A DNA stretch of 48,376 nt, from positions 9,015 through 57,390 of the forward strand of contig NZ_JAKGSD010000053.1 of NCBI RefSeq assembly GCF_021654135.1. Direction: 5' to 3'. The notes beneath the pieces were generated by a model, which did not search any database, was not told the origin of the DNA, and saw nothing but the letters and a program-made list of their open reading frames with translations. Shown one piece after another: positions 33,830-41,716 of this stretch; positions within the stretch are counted from its first letter, which is position 1, and each line of letters starts with the position of its first letter. This DNA is from Amycolatopsis tucumanensis (GTDB taxonomy: Bacteria > Actinomycetota > Actinomycetes > Mycobacteriales > Pseudonocardiaceae). Position numbers and translations under genes: made by a program.

Positions 33830-33982
33830 ATGATCGACCGGCATCCAGGCGAATCCGGACGAGGCGACGTGGACGAGGAGAGCCTGAACCTGTTCTTCGG
33901 CCTGGTGCGGGGCTTTCTGGACGAGCGGCGGAAGATGTGGGCGGATCCCACTCCCGGGAAGTTCGAACCTCGTGGGCCGTAA
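33830..33982 (+). CDS. Small hypothetical ORF, possible gene remnant
   Basis: A 50-residue reading frame (53 from GTG 33821) with actinomycete codon bias and a coherent helix-like segment DEESLNLFFGLVRGFLDERR, ending KFEPRGP and TAA. No ribosome site precedes either start and the upstream frame is closed by TAG near 33770. It lies in the roughly 350-base gap between the epimerase and the flavin oxidase; nothing else is visible there. It could be the 3' end of a degraded gene. Confidence 0.35.
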   Translation: MIDRHPGESGRGDVDEESLNLFFGLVRGFLDERRKMWADPTPGKFEPRGP

Positions 33983-33994
33983 TTGGCGGGGGCC

Positions 33995-35620
33995 TCAGCC
34001 GGACACAGCCTGGTCCGGCAGCCTGACCGACATGGCGTGGTGGAACACGTCCCGCGGGTCCCAGCGTGCCTTGACCTGCTGGAGCCTCCGGTAGTTGTCC
34101 TTGTAGTACAGGGTGTGCCAGGGGACTCCGGACCTGTTCCACTCCGGATCGGTGGTGTCGACGTCCGGGTAGTTGATGTACGAGCCGTCGGTCACGCTGC
34201 CCGGCACCGGCACCCCTCCGGTGTCCTGGTACATCGCGCGGTACCAGCGCCGGATCCAGTCCAGGTTCGCCTGCTCGCCGTCCGGGTCGGTCCAGGTGAC
34301 GGTGTAGATCGCCTTCATGATGCTGTCCCGCTGGGCCAGCGCGGTCGCGTCCGGCGCGACGGTGTTGACCTTGCCGCCGTAGGGCACCAGCAGCAGCACC
34401 GCCCGCTCGTTGTGGTGGTCCGTGCTCGTCAGGTAGCGGTAGGCGGTGCCGATCTGCGCGTCGGTGAACCGCTTGCGCAGGTAGGCGGCTTTGGCCTTGA
34501 ACATCCCGGATTCGTCTTCCTGGCTGAGCGATCCGGCCTTCACCGCCGCCAGCCAGGGCAGCCGGTGCGGCGGCTCCACCGTGATCGTGCCCTGGACTCC
34601 GGCGGTGATCTCCTGCACGTATTCACTCAGCAGCCGGTCCGCGTCGGGCAGCGTCCCGTCCATTGTGGCCACCATGACGAACGCGCCGGGGTCGGCGCCG
34701 GTGTTGCGCCGGGTGATCAGCATCGGGCTGAAGAGGCTGGCGTAGGGGGAGCCGGGTGCGCTGTGGTGCTCGTGCCATTCGCCGTAGTTGCGCAGCAGCC
34801 GGTGGAACGACTCCTCGGTGGTGTCCTGCCAGCGCCACCCGATCGTCGTGCCGAGTGTCACCGCGGGTGGTTTCGGCAGGAGGCGGGCGGGATCGTCACC
34901 GGTCGCGCCGGGCGAGCGCATCCAGTACCGGGTGACCACGCCGAAGTTCCCGCCGCCACCACCGGTGTGCGCCCACCACAGGTCCCGGTTCTCGTCGTCC
35001 TGCTCACGGGTCGCGACCACCGCGCGTGCCCGTCCGGACCGGTCCACCACCACGACTTCCACCGCGTACAGGTAATCCACGACCGACCCGAGACTCCGGG
35101 ACAGCGGCCCGTAACCGCCACCCTGGATGTGCCCGCCCGCGGCCACACCGCCGCACTGGCCGCCGGGGATCGTGACACCCCAGCCGAGGTAGAGCCGCTC
35201 GAACACCTCCCACAGGGTCGCGCCCGGCTCGATCATGAAGGCGTTGCGCCGCCGGTCGAACGTGACCTGCCGCATCGCGGACATGTCGATGATCACCTCC
35301 GCGCCGTCGCCGACGAAGTTCTCGTAGCAGTGCCCACCGCTTCGCACGGTCACCCGTTTGCCCTCGCGCGTCGCGTCCGCGACCGCCGGCACGACCTGCT
35401 CGGTGGTGGTGGGCAGGCGGAAGGAACCGGGACGGGGGAAGAACCGCTCGCTCGTCCGGCGCAGCACGAGGTCTTCGTACCGGGGATCACCCGGCCGGAT
35501 CGTGACCGGATCCGGCGCCTGACCGAGCGGAATCCCCTCCGCCTTCGCCGGAGCGACCAGTGCCGCGCCGCCCAGCGCTGCTGTGCCGGCAAGAAATCCA
35601 CGACGTGTCGGCATTTTCAT
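33995..35620 (-). CDS. Tat-exported FAD-dependent oxidase, berberine-bridge-enzyme type with bicovalent FAD
   Basis: A 541-residue PCMH-type flavoprotein. A Tat signal TRRGFLAG leads a hydrophobic stretch ending near residue 28. The FAD domain has the 8-alpha-histidyl His in TVRSGGHCYE (about residue 97) and the 6-S-cysteinyl Cys in IPGGQCGGVAAGGHIQGGGY (about residue 155), so FAD is probably attached at two points. The C-terminal BBE segment includes SYINYPDVD and LYYKDNYRRLQQVKARWDP. Such oxidases act on sugars, oligosaccharides or natural products and release H2O2. ATG 35620 has a GGGGAG site. Divergent from the response-regulator gene at 35757, with 11-base repeats in between. Confidence 0.88.
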   Translation of the reverse strand: MKMPTRRGFLAGTAALGGAALVAPAKAEGIPLGQAPDPVTIRPGDPRYEDLVLRRTSERFFPRPGSFRLPTTTEQVVPAVADATREGKRVTVRSGGHCYENFVGDGAEVIIDMSAMRQVTFDRRRNAFMIEPGATLWEVFERLYLGWGVTIPGGQCGGVAAGGHIQGGGYGPLSRSLGSVVDYLYAVEVVVVDRSGRARAVVATREQDDENRDLWWAHTGGGGGNFGVVTRYWMRSPGATGDDPARLLPKPPAVTLGTTIGWRWQDTTEESFHRLLRNYGEWHEHHSAPGSPYASLFSPMLITRRNTGADPGAFVMVATMDGTLPDADRLLSEYVQEITAGVQGTITVEPPHRLPWLAAVKAGSLSQEDESGMFKAKAAYLRKRFTDAQIGTAYRYLTSTDHHNERAVLLLVPYGGKVNTVAPDATALAQRDSIMKAIYTVTWTDPDGEQANLDWIRRWYRAMYQDTGGVPVPGSVTDGSYINYPDVDTTDPEWNRSGVPWHTLYYKDNYRRLQQVKARWDPRDVFHHAMSVRLPDQAVSG

Positions 35621-35688
35621 TTCTCCCCACTGTTTTCCGGTGTGCCGGCAGGAACGTTAGGACCGGCCGCTCCGGTGGCACCAGTGGT

Positions 35689-35732
35689 TCGGACCAACCG
35701 TCAGGCAACCCTCAGCGAACCGTCAGATTCGC
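35689..35732. promoter_or_regulatory. Array of 11-base direct repeats (OmpR/PhoP-type box)
   Basis: Units GTCAGGCAACC (35700-35710), CTCAGCGAACC (35711-35721) and GTCAGATTCGC (35722-35732) follow one another without gap, preceded by the half-match TCGGACCAACC (35689-35699). One-turn direct repeats are the classic binding pattern of OmpR-family regulators. The array lies just before the response-regulator start, between it and the divergent oxidase. Confidence 0.65.
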
Positions 35733-35756
35733 GGCAGCCACGCGGGACGTGGTGTG

Positions 35757-36455
35757 ATGGGCAACGTGGACAAGGTTCTCGTGGTGGACGACGACCCGGG
35801 CTTGCGGGAGCTGCTGTTGTCCGCGCTGCGGTTCGCCGGCTTCGAGGTCGAGGCCGCCGCCGACGTACCGGCCGCACTGGCCGCGATCGAGGCGCGCCCA
35901 CCGGACGCGATCGTGCTGGACGTGATGCTGCCCGGCACGGACGGGTTCGACCTGCTGCAGCTGCTGCGCTCGCGGGGCGTCGACGTGCCGGTGATGTTCC
36001 TGACCGCGCGCGACGAGCTGGACGACCGGGTGCGCGGGCTGCGCATGGGCGGCGACGACTACCTCACCAAGCCGTTCGACGTGGTGGAGGTAGCCGCGCG
36101 GCTGGAGGCGCTGCTGCGGCGTGCCCGCCGCGTGCCGTCCGCGGCGCCGGAGGGCGTGTTGTCGTGCGGCGACCTGGAGGTGGACGAATCGAGGCACCTG
36201 GTGACCAGGGGCGGGCGCCCCGTCGAGCTGTCGCCCACCGAATTCCGGCTGCTGCGTTACCTGATGATCAACTCCGGGCGGGTGGTGTCCAAGGCGCAGA
36301 TCCTGGACCACGTCTGGCAGTACGACTTCGGCGGCGACGCGGGTGTGGTCGAGCGGTTCGTCTCCAACCTGCGCCGCAAGATCGACTTCGGTGGCCCGTC
36401 GCTGATCCGCACCGTGCGGGGCTTCGGGTACAGCCTGCGTGCGGAGCAGCGGTGA
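35757..36455 (+). CDS. OmpR/PhoB-family response regulator
   Basis: A 232-residue regulator. Receiver motifs are VVDDDPG, the phospho-Asp in AIVLDVMLPGTDG, Thr in VMFLTARDE and Lys in DYLTKPFDV. The winged helix has LSPTEFRLLRYLMINSGRVV and RFVSNLRRKIDFG, ending in RTVRGFGYSLR. ATG 35757 lacks a clear ribosome site; GTG 35754 or GTG 35766 are possible. It overlaps the kinase gene by GTGA. Probably autoregulates and controls the divergent oxidase through the repeats just upstream. Confidence 0.9.
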   Translation: MGNVDKVLVVDDDPGLRELLLSALRFAGFEVEAAADVPAALAAIEARPPDAIVLDVMLPGTDGFDLLQLLRSRGVDVPVMFLTARDELDDRVRGLRMGGDDYLTKPFDVVEVAARLEALLRRARRVPSAAPEGVLSCGDLEVDESRHLVTRGGRPVELSPTEFRLLRYLMINSGRVVSKAQILDHVWQYDFGGDAGVVERFVSNLRRKIDFGGPSLIRTVRGFGYSLRAEQR

Positions 36456-37246
36456 ACTGGCGCTCCCGGTGGCGGCCCGCCCTCGTCGCGCTGCTCGCCG
36501 GCCCGCGCGCCGCCGTGCTCAGCGCCAGGCTGCAGAAGGCGTACGACGCCCAGCAGCGGGCCCAGGACCGGCTGCGGAGCTTCGTCGCGGACGCCAGCCA
36601 CGAGCTGCGCACGCCGCTGACGACCATGCACGGCTGGATCGACCTGTACGTCCAGGGCGGCCTGCGCGATCGCGACGAGCTCGACCACGCCATGGCGCGG
36701 ATGCAGGCCGAGGTGGGCCGGATGCGGCTGCTCGTCGACGAGCTGGCACTGCTGGCCCGGCTCGACGCGGCCCAGCCGCTGAACCGCGCGCCGGTGGACG
36801 TGGTCGAGCTGGCCGCCGAGGTGGTGGACGACGCCCGGATCGTCAGCACCGACCGGAAGATCACCCTGGAGGGGGCGGCGGAAGCGGTCGTCGACGGTGA
36901 CGGTCCCCGCATCCAGCAGGTCCTGCGCAACCTCGTCGGCAACGCGGTGCAGCACACCCGGCCCGGCACACCGGTCACCGTCACGGTCAGCTCCCGTGAG
37001 CGTGACGTGCTGATCGCGGTGCGGGACGAGGGCGACGGGATCGCGCCGGAGCACCTGCAGCACGTGTTCGAGCGCTTCTACCGCGCCGACCCCAGCCGAA
37101 GCCGCGACGGTGGCGGCTCGTCCGGGCTGGGCCTGGCCATCGTCGAGGGAATCGTGACCGCACACGGCGGCACGGTCGACGTCACCTCGGCGCCTCGGCA
37201 GGGCACCACGGTCCGGGTCACCTTCCCCGTCGACAGCCCCGCCTGA
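36452..37246 (+). CDS. Histidine kinase lacking sensor, second helix and HAMP (internal deletion)
   Basis: A 264-residue kinase, about half the 450-500 residues usual for this subfamily. The first 16 residues (basic RSRWRP, then ALVALLAG) look like the start of a normal first membrane helix. Then ARLQKAYDAQQRAQDRLRSF, normally found after HAMP, follows directly. The core is intact: H-box VADASHELRTPLTTMHGW, N-box VLRNLVGNAVQHT, G1 RDEGDGIAPEHL, F-box FERFYRADPSR and G2 SSGLGLAIVEG. The upstream region is fully occupied by the response regulator, so no longer form is possible. It is probably cytoplasmic or weakly anchored and may be signal-blind. Confidence 0.85.
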   Translation: MNWRSRWRPALVALLAGPRAAVLSARLQKAYDAQQRAQDRLRSFVADASHELRTPLTTMHGWIDLYVQGGLRDRDELDHAMARMQAEVGRMRLLVDELALLARLDAAQPLNRAPVDVVELAAEVVDDARIVSTDRKITLEGAAEAVVDGDGPRIQQVLRNLVGNAVQHTRPGTPVTVTVSSRERDVLIAVRDEGDGIAPEHLQHVFERFYRADPSRSRDGGGSSGLGLAIVEGIVTAHGGTVDVTSAPRQGTTVRVTFPVDSPA

Positions 37247-37249
37247 CCG

Positions 37250-38683
37250 TCAGCGCGCGGTGCCGAGCGTCTCCACTGCCGGTCGTCGCGGGTCGTAGGC
37301 GGCCCAGCCCGGGTTCCCGGTCCGGGCGAAGGAGACCCAGGCGGCGTGCATCCGGTTGGCGAGGCCGTCCGGGACGGGGTCCGGGCCGAGCAGGCCGGTG
37401 TCACCGTGCAGCCACGGCTCGTCGGCGATGTCGAAGACGAACGGCAATTCGACGGTGTGGGCGGCGCCGAGCCGTCCATTCAGGGCGGTCGAGCGGTACC
37501 CGAACGAGTAGACGTGGGTGCGGCCGCCCGAAAGCCGCGCATGGGCCTGCGCCAAGCGTTGCGTCCCGGAGCCGAACAGGGCCTCCCCGAGCAGTGCCGA
37601 GCGCAGTTCGCCCGGGGACGCGTCCGGTAGTGCGGCGAGCGCCGTCTCCGGGTCCGGGTGCACCTGCGCGGCGAGGGCGCGCACGTCCGCCTCCGTGGTG
37701 GTCTCCAGTCTGCCTTGCGGCACGAGGTAGAGGCGGCCTTCTTCGGTGTTGGTGCCGATCAGCAGGTCGACGTCGCGGGCCGGACCGTCGGCGAGAGCGT
37801 CGGCGGGCTGCACCGCGCGGACGACGCTGAACTGGCTGAGGCCGGCCAGCGGGTCCCTGGCGGTGCTGGTGCGCAGGTCGAGTCCGGCCAACGCGGGCAG
37901 GATCTCCACGAAACGCTCGTCCGGGATCGCGGCGAACGCCTCGGCGGTCGGTTCGGCACCCAGCGCGGCAGCGGCCGCGGCGGTGACGCGTCGCGCCTGT
38001 TCCGGGGTGAAGGCGCCAGTTCCGCTGCCGCTCTGCATGATCGCCCGCCGGAAGAGGCCGCCCGCCTCCGGTGTCGCGAGCAGCGCCCCGACGAGCGTGG
38101 CGCCCGCGGACTGGCCGCAGATCGTAACGTTGTCCGGGTCACCACCGAATGTCGCGATGGTGGCGTGCACCCAGCCGAGCGCGGCGAGCACGTCGAGCAG
38201 GCCGCGGTTGGCCGGCGCGCCGTCCAGGTCGAGGAACCCGGGGATGCCGAGGCGGTAGTTCACCGTCACGAGGACGATGCCGTCGCGGGCGAACGCGCGG
38301 CCGTCGTAGAGCGCGGCGCGGGTCGAGCCGGTGACGAATCCGCCGCCGTGCACGAAGACCAGGACGGGTCGCTTGCCACCGTCCGCGGCGGGTGTGCGGA
38401 CGTCGACGGTCAGGTACTCCTCGCCCCGGATCCAGCCCGGCCCGAAGTACGGGGTCATGTCGAGCTTGCCGAAGTCGCGGGCGGGCTGGGGCGCTGTGGG
38501 CGAGGGCCGCGTGCCGTCGCGGACGCCCGGCCAGCGGGGGTGTGGCTCGGGCGCGGCGAACCGGCGGGCGCCGATCGGTGCTGCCGCGTAGGGGATGGCA
38601 CGGTAGAACTCACCGGAGTCGTCGCGGACGCCGCGCACGGCGCCCGCCGGGGTTTCGACCACGGGATGCGCGTTGCAGGTCAT
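37250..38683 (-). CDS. Type B carboxylesterase / p-nitrobenzyl esterase family
   Basis: A 477-residue alpha/beta hydrolase of the carboxylesterase family. The oxyanion-hole motif is VFVHGGGFVTGS near residue 115, the nucleophile Ser in CGQSAGATLVG near residue 185, the acidic residue in GTNTEEGRLYL near residue 305 and the His in GAAHTVELPFVF near residue 405. There is no signal peptide, so it is cytoplasmic. ATG 38683 has a GGAAG site. It follows the MBL hydrolase gene by 26 bases in one operon; joint hydrolysis of an ester or lactone is plausible. Confidence 0.87.
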   Translation of the reverse strand: MTCNAHPVVETPAGAVRGVRDDSGEFYRAIPYAAAPIGARRFAAPEPHPRWPGVRDGTRPSPTAPQPARDFGKLDMTPYFGPGWIRGEEYLTVDVRTPAADGGKRPVLVFVHGGGFVTGSTRAALYDGRAFARDGIVLVTVNYRLGIPGFLDLDGAPANRGLLDVLAALGWVHATIATFGGDPDNVTICGQSAGATLVGALLATPEAGGLFRRAIMQSGSGTGAFTPEQARRVTAAAAAALGAEPTAEAFAAIPDERFVEILPALAGLDLRTSTARDPLAGLSQFSVVRAVQPADALADGPARDVDLLIGTNTEEGRLYLVPQGRLETTTEADVRALAAQVHPDPETALAALPDASPGELRSALLGEALFGSGTQRLAQAHARLSGGRTHVYSFGYRSTALNGRLGAAHTVELPFVFDIADEPWLHGDTGLLGPDPVPDGLANRMHAAWVSFARTGNPGWAAYDPRRPAVETLGTAR

Positions 38684-38709
38684 CGGAAAACGCTTCCTTT
38701 CCAGGCGAG

Positions 38710-39627
38710 TCAGCGGATGCGGGAGAAGGCCGCCCACTCCTTGATCGCGAACTTCGATCCGTCGCGCTCGACCTCGGCGGCGCCCGCGCCGGCGAAGTGC
38801 GCGGGGAACACGAGCGCGTTGGTCTCGGCGGCGTGGCCGAGCAGCTTGTGCCGGGTGGCCCGGGATTCGGCCGGGTCCTCGCAGAAGCAGGAGTTGGTGT
38901 CCGGCTCCGGGATCTGCAGCGGGGTGTGCACGAGATCCCCGACGAACAGGGCCCGGTCGCCGCCGGACTCCAGAACGAGCACGGACGAGCCGGGGGTGTG
39001 CCCGGGAGCGAGGTCGAGCCTGAGGTTCTTGTCGATCCGGTAGGAGCCGTCCCACAGCCGGGTCAGGCCGGCTTCGTGGACCGGCGTGACGCTGTCCTCG
39101 AAGACGTTCTGGTTCCCCCGGCCGAACACGGTTTCGTTGTCGTTGGCGGGATTCCAGAAGTCGAAGTCCCGCTTCGGCATCAGGTATGTGGCGTTGGGGA
39201 AGGTCGGCACCCAGACCCGGCCGTCGAGCCGGGTGTTCCAGCCCACGTGGTCGATGTGCAGATGGGTGTTGACGACCAGGTCGACGTCCTCGGGCCGCAC
39301 TCCGGCGGCGGCGAGGTTGTCGAGGTAGCTCGTGTCCAGGCGGCTCCAGACCGGGGCGTACGGCCGGTCCTTGTGGTTGCCCACACCGGTGTCGACGAGG
39401 ATCGTGCGCCCCTCGCTGCGCAGCAGCCAGGACTGGATCGCCGACCGGCACTGGCCGGTTTCGGGGTCCCAGAAGTCGGGCACCAGCCAGTCGCGGTGCT
39501 CGTCCCACGCGCCGTCCGGACTGTCCGGGAAGAATTGGTCCGGGCTCATCTCGACCGGACCGTAGAACTCCTTGATGCGGGTGACGGTGACCTCGCCCAG
39601 TGCGATCTGTTCGGGGTTGTGCTCCAT
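38710..39627 (-). CDS. MBL-fold metallo-hydrolase
   Basis: A 305-residue metallo-beta-lactamase-fold protein. The metal-binding motif is THLHIDHVGW near residue 123, with the additional His in LAPGHTPGSS near residue 220, Asp in ALFVGDLVHTP and His in VFPAHFAG. The N-terminal IRKEFYGPVEMSP-like stretch and length resemble lactonase or alkyl-sulfatase-like MBL hydrolases, including quorum-quenching types, but the substrate is not predictable. ATG 39627 has no strong ribosome site. First gene of the two-gene operon, divergent from the MmyB-type regulator. Confidence 0.85.
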   Translation of the reverse strand: MEHNPEQIALGEVTVTRIKEFYGPVEMSPDQFFPDSPDGAWDEHRDWLVPDFWDPETGQCRSAIQSWLLRSEGRTILVDTGVGNHKDRPYAPVWSRLDTSYLDNLAAAGVRPEDVDLVVNTHLHIDHVGWNTRLDGRVWVPTFPNATYLMPKRDFDFWNPANDNETVFGRGNQNVFEDSVTPVHEAGLTRLWDGSYRIDKNLRLDLAPGHTPGSSVLVLESGGDRALFVGDLVHTPLQIPEPDTNSCFCEDPAESRATRHKLLGHAAETNALVFPAHFAGAGAAEVERDGSKFAIKEWAAFSRIR

Positions 39628-39642
39628 GACGCCGAGTCTGGG

Positions 39643-39673
39643 AACGCGGGCGGGTGCGGACCACTCCCGCGTT
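39643..39673. promoter_or_regulatory. Inverted repeat between the MBL hydrolase and XRE regulator genes
   Basis: AACGCGGG (39643-39650) and CCCGCGTT (39666-39673) are perfect 8-base arms with a 15-base spacer, centred about 31 bases before the MBL start and 71 before the regulator start. Likely operator of the regulator at 39729. Confidence 0.5.
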
Positions 39674-39716
39674 GTCCTACCCCTCGCAGGGTGTGGCTGG
39701 GACCGGCCGTGCACTG

Positions 39717-39731
39717 GATACTGGGTGCATG
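39717..39731 (+). promoter_or_regulatory. Possible leaderless promoter of the XRE regulator
   Basis: GATACT (39717-39722) is a good -10 hexamer located 6 bases before ATG 39729, and no ribosome site is present. This spacing implies transcription starting at or next to the A of ATG. No convincing -35. Confidence 0.4.
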
Positions 39732-40655
39732 GACGGACCCGGCCCACTCGGCGATTTCCTGCAGGCCCGGCGGGCGCTGCTGCGACCGGAGGACGTCGGT
39801 CTGCGCGACGTCGGACCCCGCAGGCGGGTGGCCGGGTTGCGGCGTGAGGAACTGGCGCGGCTGGCGGGGGTCAGCGTGTCGTACTACACCAGGTTGGAGC
39901 AGGGCTTGTCCCGCGGGGCCTCGGCCGAAGTGCTCGAGGCGATCGGTTCCGCCCTGCGGCTCGACGACCACGAGCGCGAGCACCTCGTCCGGCTCGCCGA
40001 GGCCGCCCGCCGCGCCCCGCGAGCACGCCGCCCCCGGCCCGAGAAGCTCGCTGATGAGACGCGGGACCTGCTGCGCGCCGTGGACGGCGTCCCGGCGCTG
40101 GTGCTCGGCAGGCGCACGGACGTGCTGGCGTGGAACGCTCTCGGGCACAGCCTGCTGGCCGGCCACCTGGACTTCGACAGCCCGGACGACCCGGCGCGGC
40201 GGCCGAACATGACCCGGATGCTGTTCCTCGACCCGCACTGCCGGGAGCTGTACACCGACTGGAGGCGCAAGGCCAGCGCGGTTGTCGGCAACCTGCGGAT
40301 CACCGCCGGAAAGCACCCGCAGGACCCGCTGCTCGCGGAGCTGATCGGCGAACTGACCATGCGGAGCCCGGAGTTCGTGGAGCTCTGGCGGGACCACCGC
40401 GTGGCACCCTGCGACGCCGCGTCCTACGACCTGCACCACCCCGTCGTCGGCGCGGTGACGGTGACCCAGCAGACGCTGTCGATCGCCCGTTCGCCCGACC
40501 AGGTGCTCATCGTGTGCACGACGCCCGCCGGTTCTCCCTCCGAAGAGGCGCTCGCACTTCTCCGCCAGACGAGCGGCGGTGAGCACGCCCTTGGTGCCAT
40601 GGAGGTATCCGCCGATGGACGGGATCGGGCACGGTCGCATCCGGCCCGCGCTTGA
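39729..40655 (+). CDS. XRE-family regulator with MmyB-like ligand-binding domain
   Basis: A 308-residue regulator. Residues 5-75 form an HTH with RRRVAGLRREELARLAGVSV and SYYTRLEQG, the hallmark of the MmyB group. Residues about 105-280 form the PAS-like MLTR ligand domain (ALVLGRRTDVLAWNALGHSL, PNMTRMLFLDPHCRELYTDW, SPEFVELWRDHRVA). It probably controls the divergent MBL-esterase operon. The last about 15 residues overlap the next gene by 41 bases. Confidence 0.88.
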   Translation: MDGPGPLGDFLQARRALLRPEDVGLRDVGPRRRVAGLRREELARLAGVSVSYYTRLEQGLSRGASAEVLEAIGSALRLDDHEREHLVRLAEAARRAPRARRPRPEKLADETRDLLRAVDGVPALVLGRRTDVLAWNALGHSLLAGHLDFDSPDDPARRPNMTRMLFLDPHCRELYTDWRRKASAVVGNLRITAGKHPQDPLLAELIGELTMRSPEFVELWRDHRVAPCDAASYDLHHPVVGAVTVTQQTLSIARSPDQVLIVCTTPAGSPSEEALALLRQTSGGEHALGAMEVSADGRDRARSHPARA

Positions 40656-41456
40656 CTGGTGGGAATCGGGTGGCCGGCCCGGTGCGGACAAGGGGGTGAA
40701 CCATTGGTCCGGTCTGGTGCAGACGGTGGTGGCGGAGTTCAGGGCGGAGCTGAACCGGTCTCTGTCCGCTGATCGGCGGTCCCTGGCGGGGGTCGAGTTG
40801 GACTGGTACCTCCGCAATCTGGACGGTGTAGCCGTTTCGACGCGGACCGGCTGTTTCCGCTGCTTTCGGCGGAGATCACGGACGAACGTATCGCCAAGGC
40901 GAAGCGGCTGAAGCATCTCCTCGCCCTGGCCGCCATGGTGCAACCGCGGCTGACCGACCACAGTGACGTGGAAAGAGTGGACCGCTGGCGTTCGGTGTAC
41001 GAATTGTTGCCAGTGGCCGGGAGGCGGAGGGTGGGCATGGCTCATGCGGTAAGGCTCTACTGTGCATTGGGTGAAAGTGACGCTGCCGGAGGGCTTGACG
41101 CCTTGGTGGCAGCGGCTCGCGAGCAGGGGGCTGACCTTCGGCCGGGTGCTCGTGAGTCTGGCGGCTCCTGGGTGTCGGCGATACTCGACCGGGCTGGCGA
41201 ACCCGCCGGTGCCGGCGGCTGTCACATCGAGATCCACGCGCAGTCACCCTTGACCGCGGTGATGATCGCCGAGGTCGCTGACGCAGAACCATCCGGCCGA
41301 ATCAGGTCGGCGAACGCGGTGGTGACTCTCACTCTGACCGGCTCCGACGTGGACTGGTCAGTGGTCAGAGCCACTTGGAAAGCCGCCAAGTCACTCTGGA
41401 ACGCAGTCCCTTACGACGGTGGCTGGGGCTTCGACATCGACTTGGATGAATTGTAA
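40615..41456 (+). pseudogene. Unknown protein gene broken by a one-base frameshift
   Basis: ATG 40615 follows a good GGAGG site and reads about 72 residues (RIRPALDWWESGGRPG through VELDWYLRNLDGV), after which the frame becomes nonsense and stops at 40911. Near 40828 the adjacent frame takes over with convincing coding sequence (SRFDADRLFPLLSAEITDER, then IAKAKRLKHLLALAA) that runs to 41456. Its first ATG (40935) has no ribosome site, and the sensible sequence begins well before it. A missing base at about 40828 would restore one protein of about 280 residues. I do not recognise the family. A sequencing error is an alternative. Confidence 0.55.
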
Positions 41457-41540
41457 TTCCCGCGCCCCGGTGCCGAGGGCGATGCCCGGGTCGCCTTGGG
41501 CCTCCGCCGATACCCGATCGGGGATGATCGTTCTCACTGC

Positions 41541-41562
41541 CGGTAGCGCGCCGTCGCTACCG
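41541..41562. repeat. Perfect 8-bp inverted repeat in the gap before the aromatic cluster
   Basis: CGGTAGCG (41541-41548) and CGCTACCG (41555-41562) enclose six bases. There is no T-run, so it is not an obvious terminator. It lies in the 260-base gap between the broken gene and the flavin monooxygenase, which otherwise shows no recognisable feature. Confidence 0.4.
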
Positions 41563-41716
41563 CGTCTTCGCCCGCGACCGGTGCGAAAAGTGGACAGACT
41601 CGAGCGAAGAACGGCTCGTCGAACAGTGGCACTCCGCCCTAACGTCATCGGCACCGGATCCGGTCGTGAACCGTGACGCGGACACCGGCCGAATGTCAGA
41701 GTGGACGGAGAATCAA

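Noticed and set aside
33940..33985. GTTCGAACC as a tRNA T-loop
   Set aside because: No matching acceptor stem, anticodon arm or D-arm can be folded around it; it lies in the 3' part of a small ORF.
33983..36451. Upstream extension of the histidine kinase frame to 33983
   Set aside because: That stretch is antisense to the flavin oxidase and out of frame with the response regulator; it is not kinase sequence and cannot restore the missing sensor.
37250..41456. Quorum-quenching lactonase system as a firm call
   Set aside because: The MBL motif and MmyB-type regulator fit the idea, but sequence alone does not identify a lactone substrate, so it is kept as a hint only.
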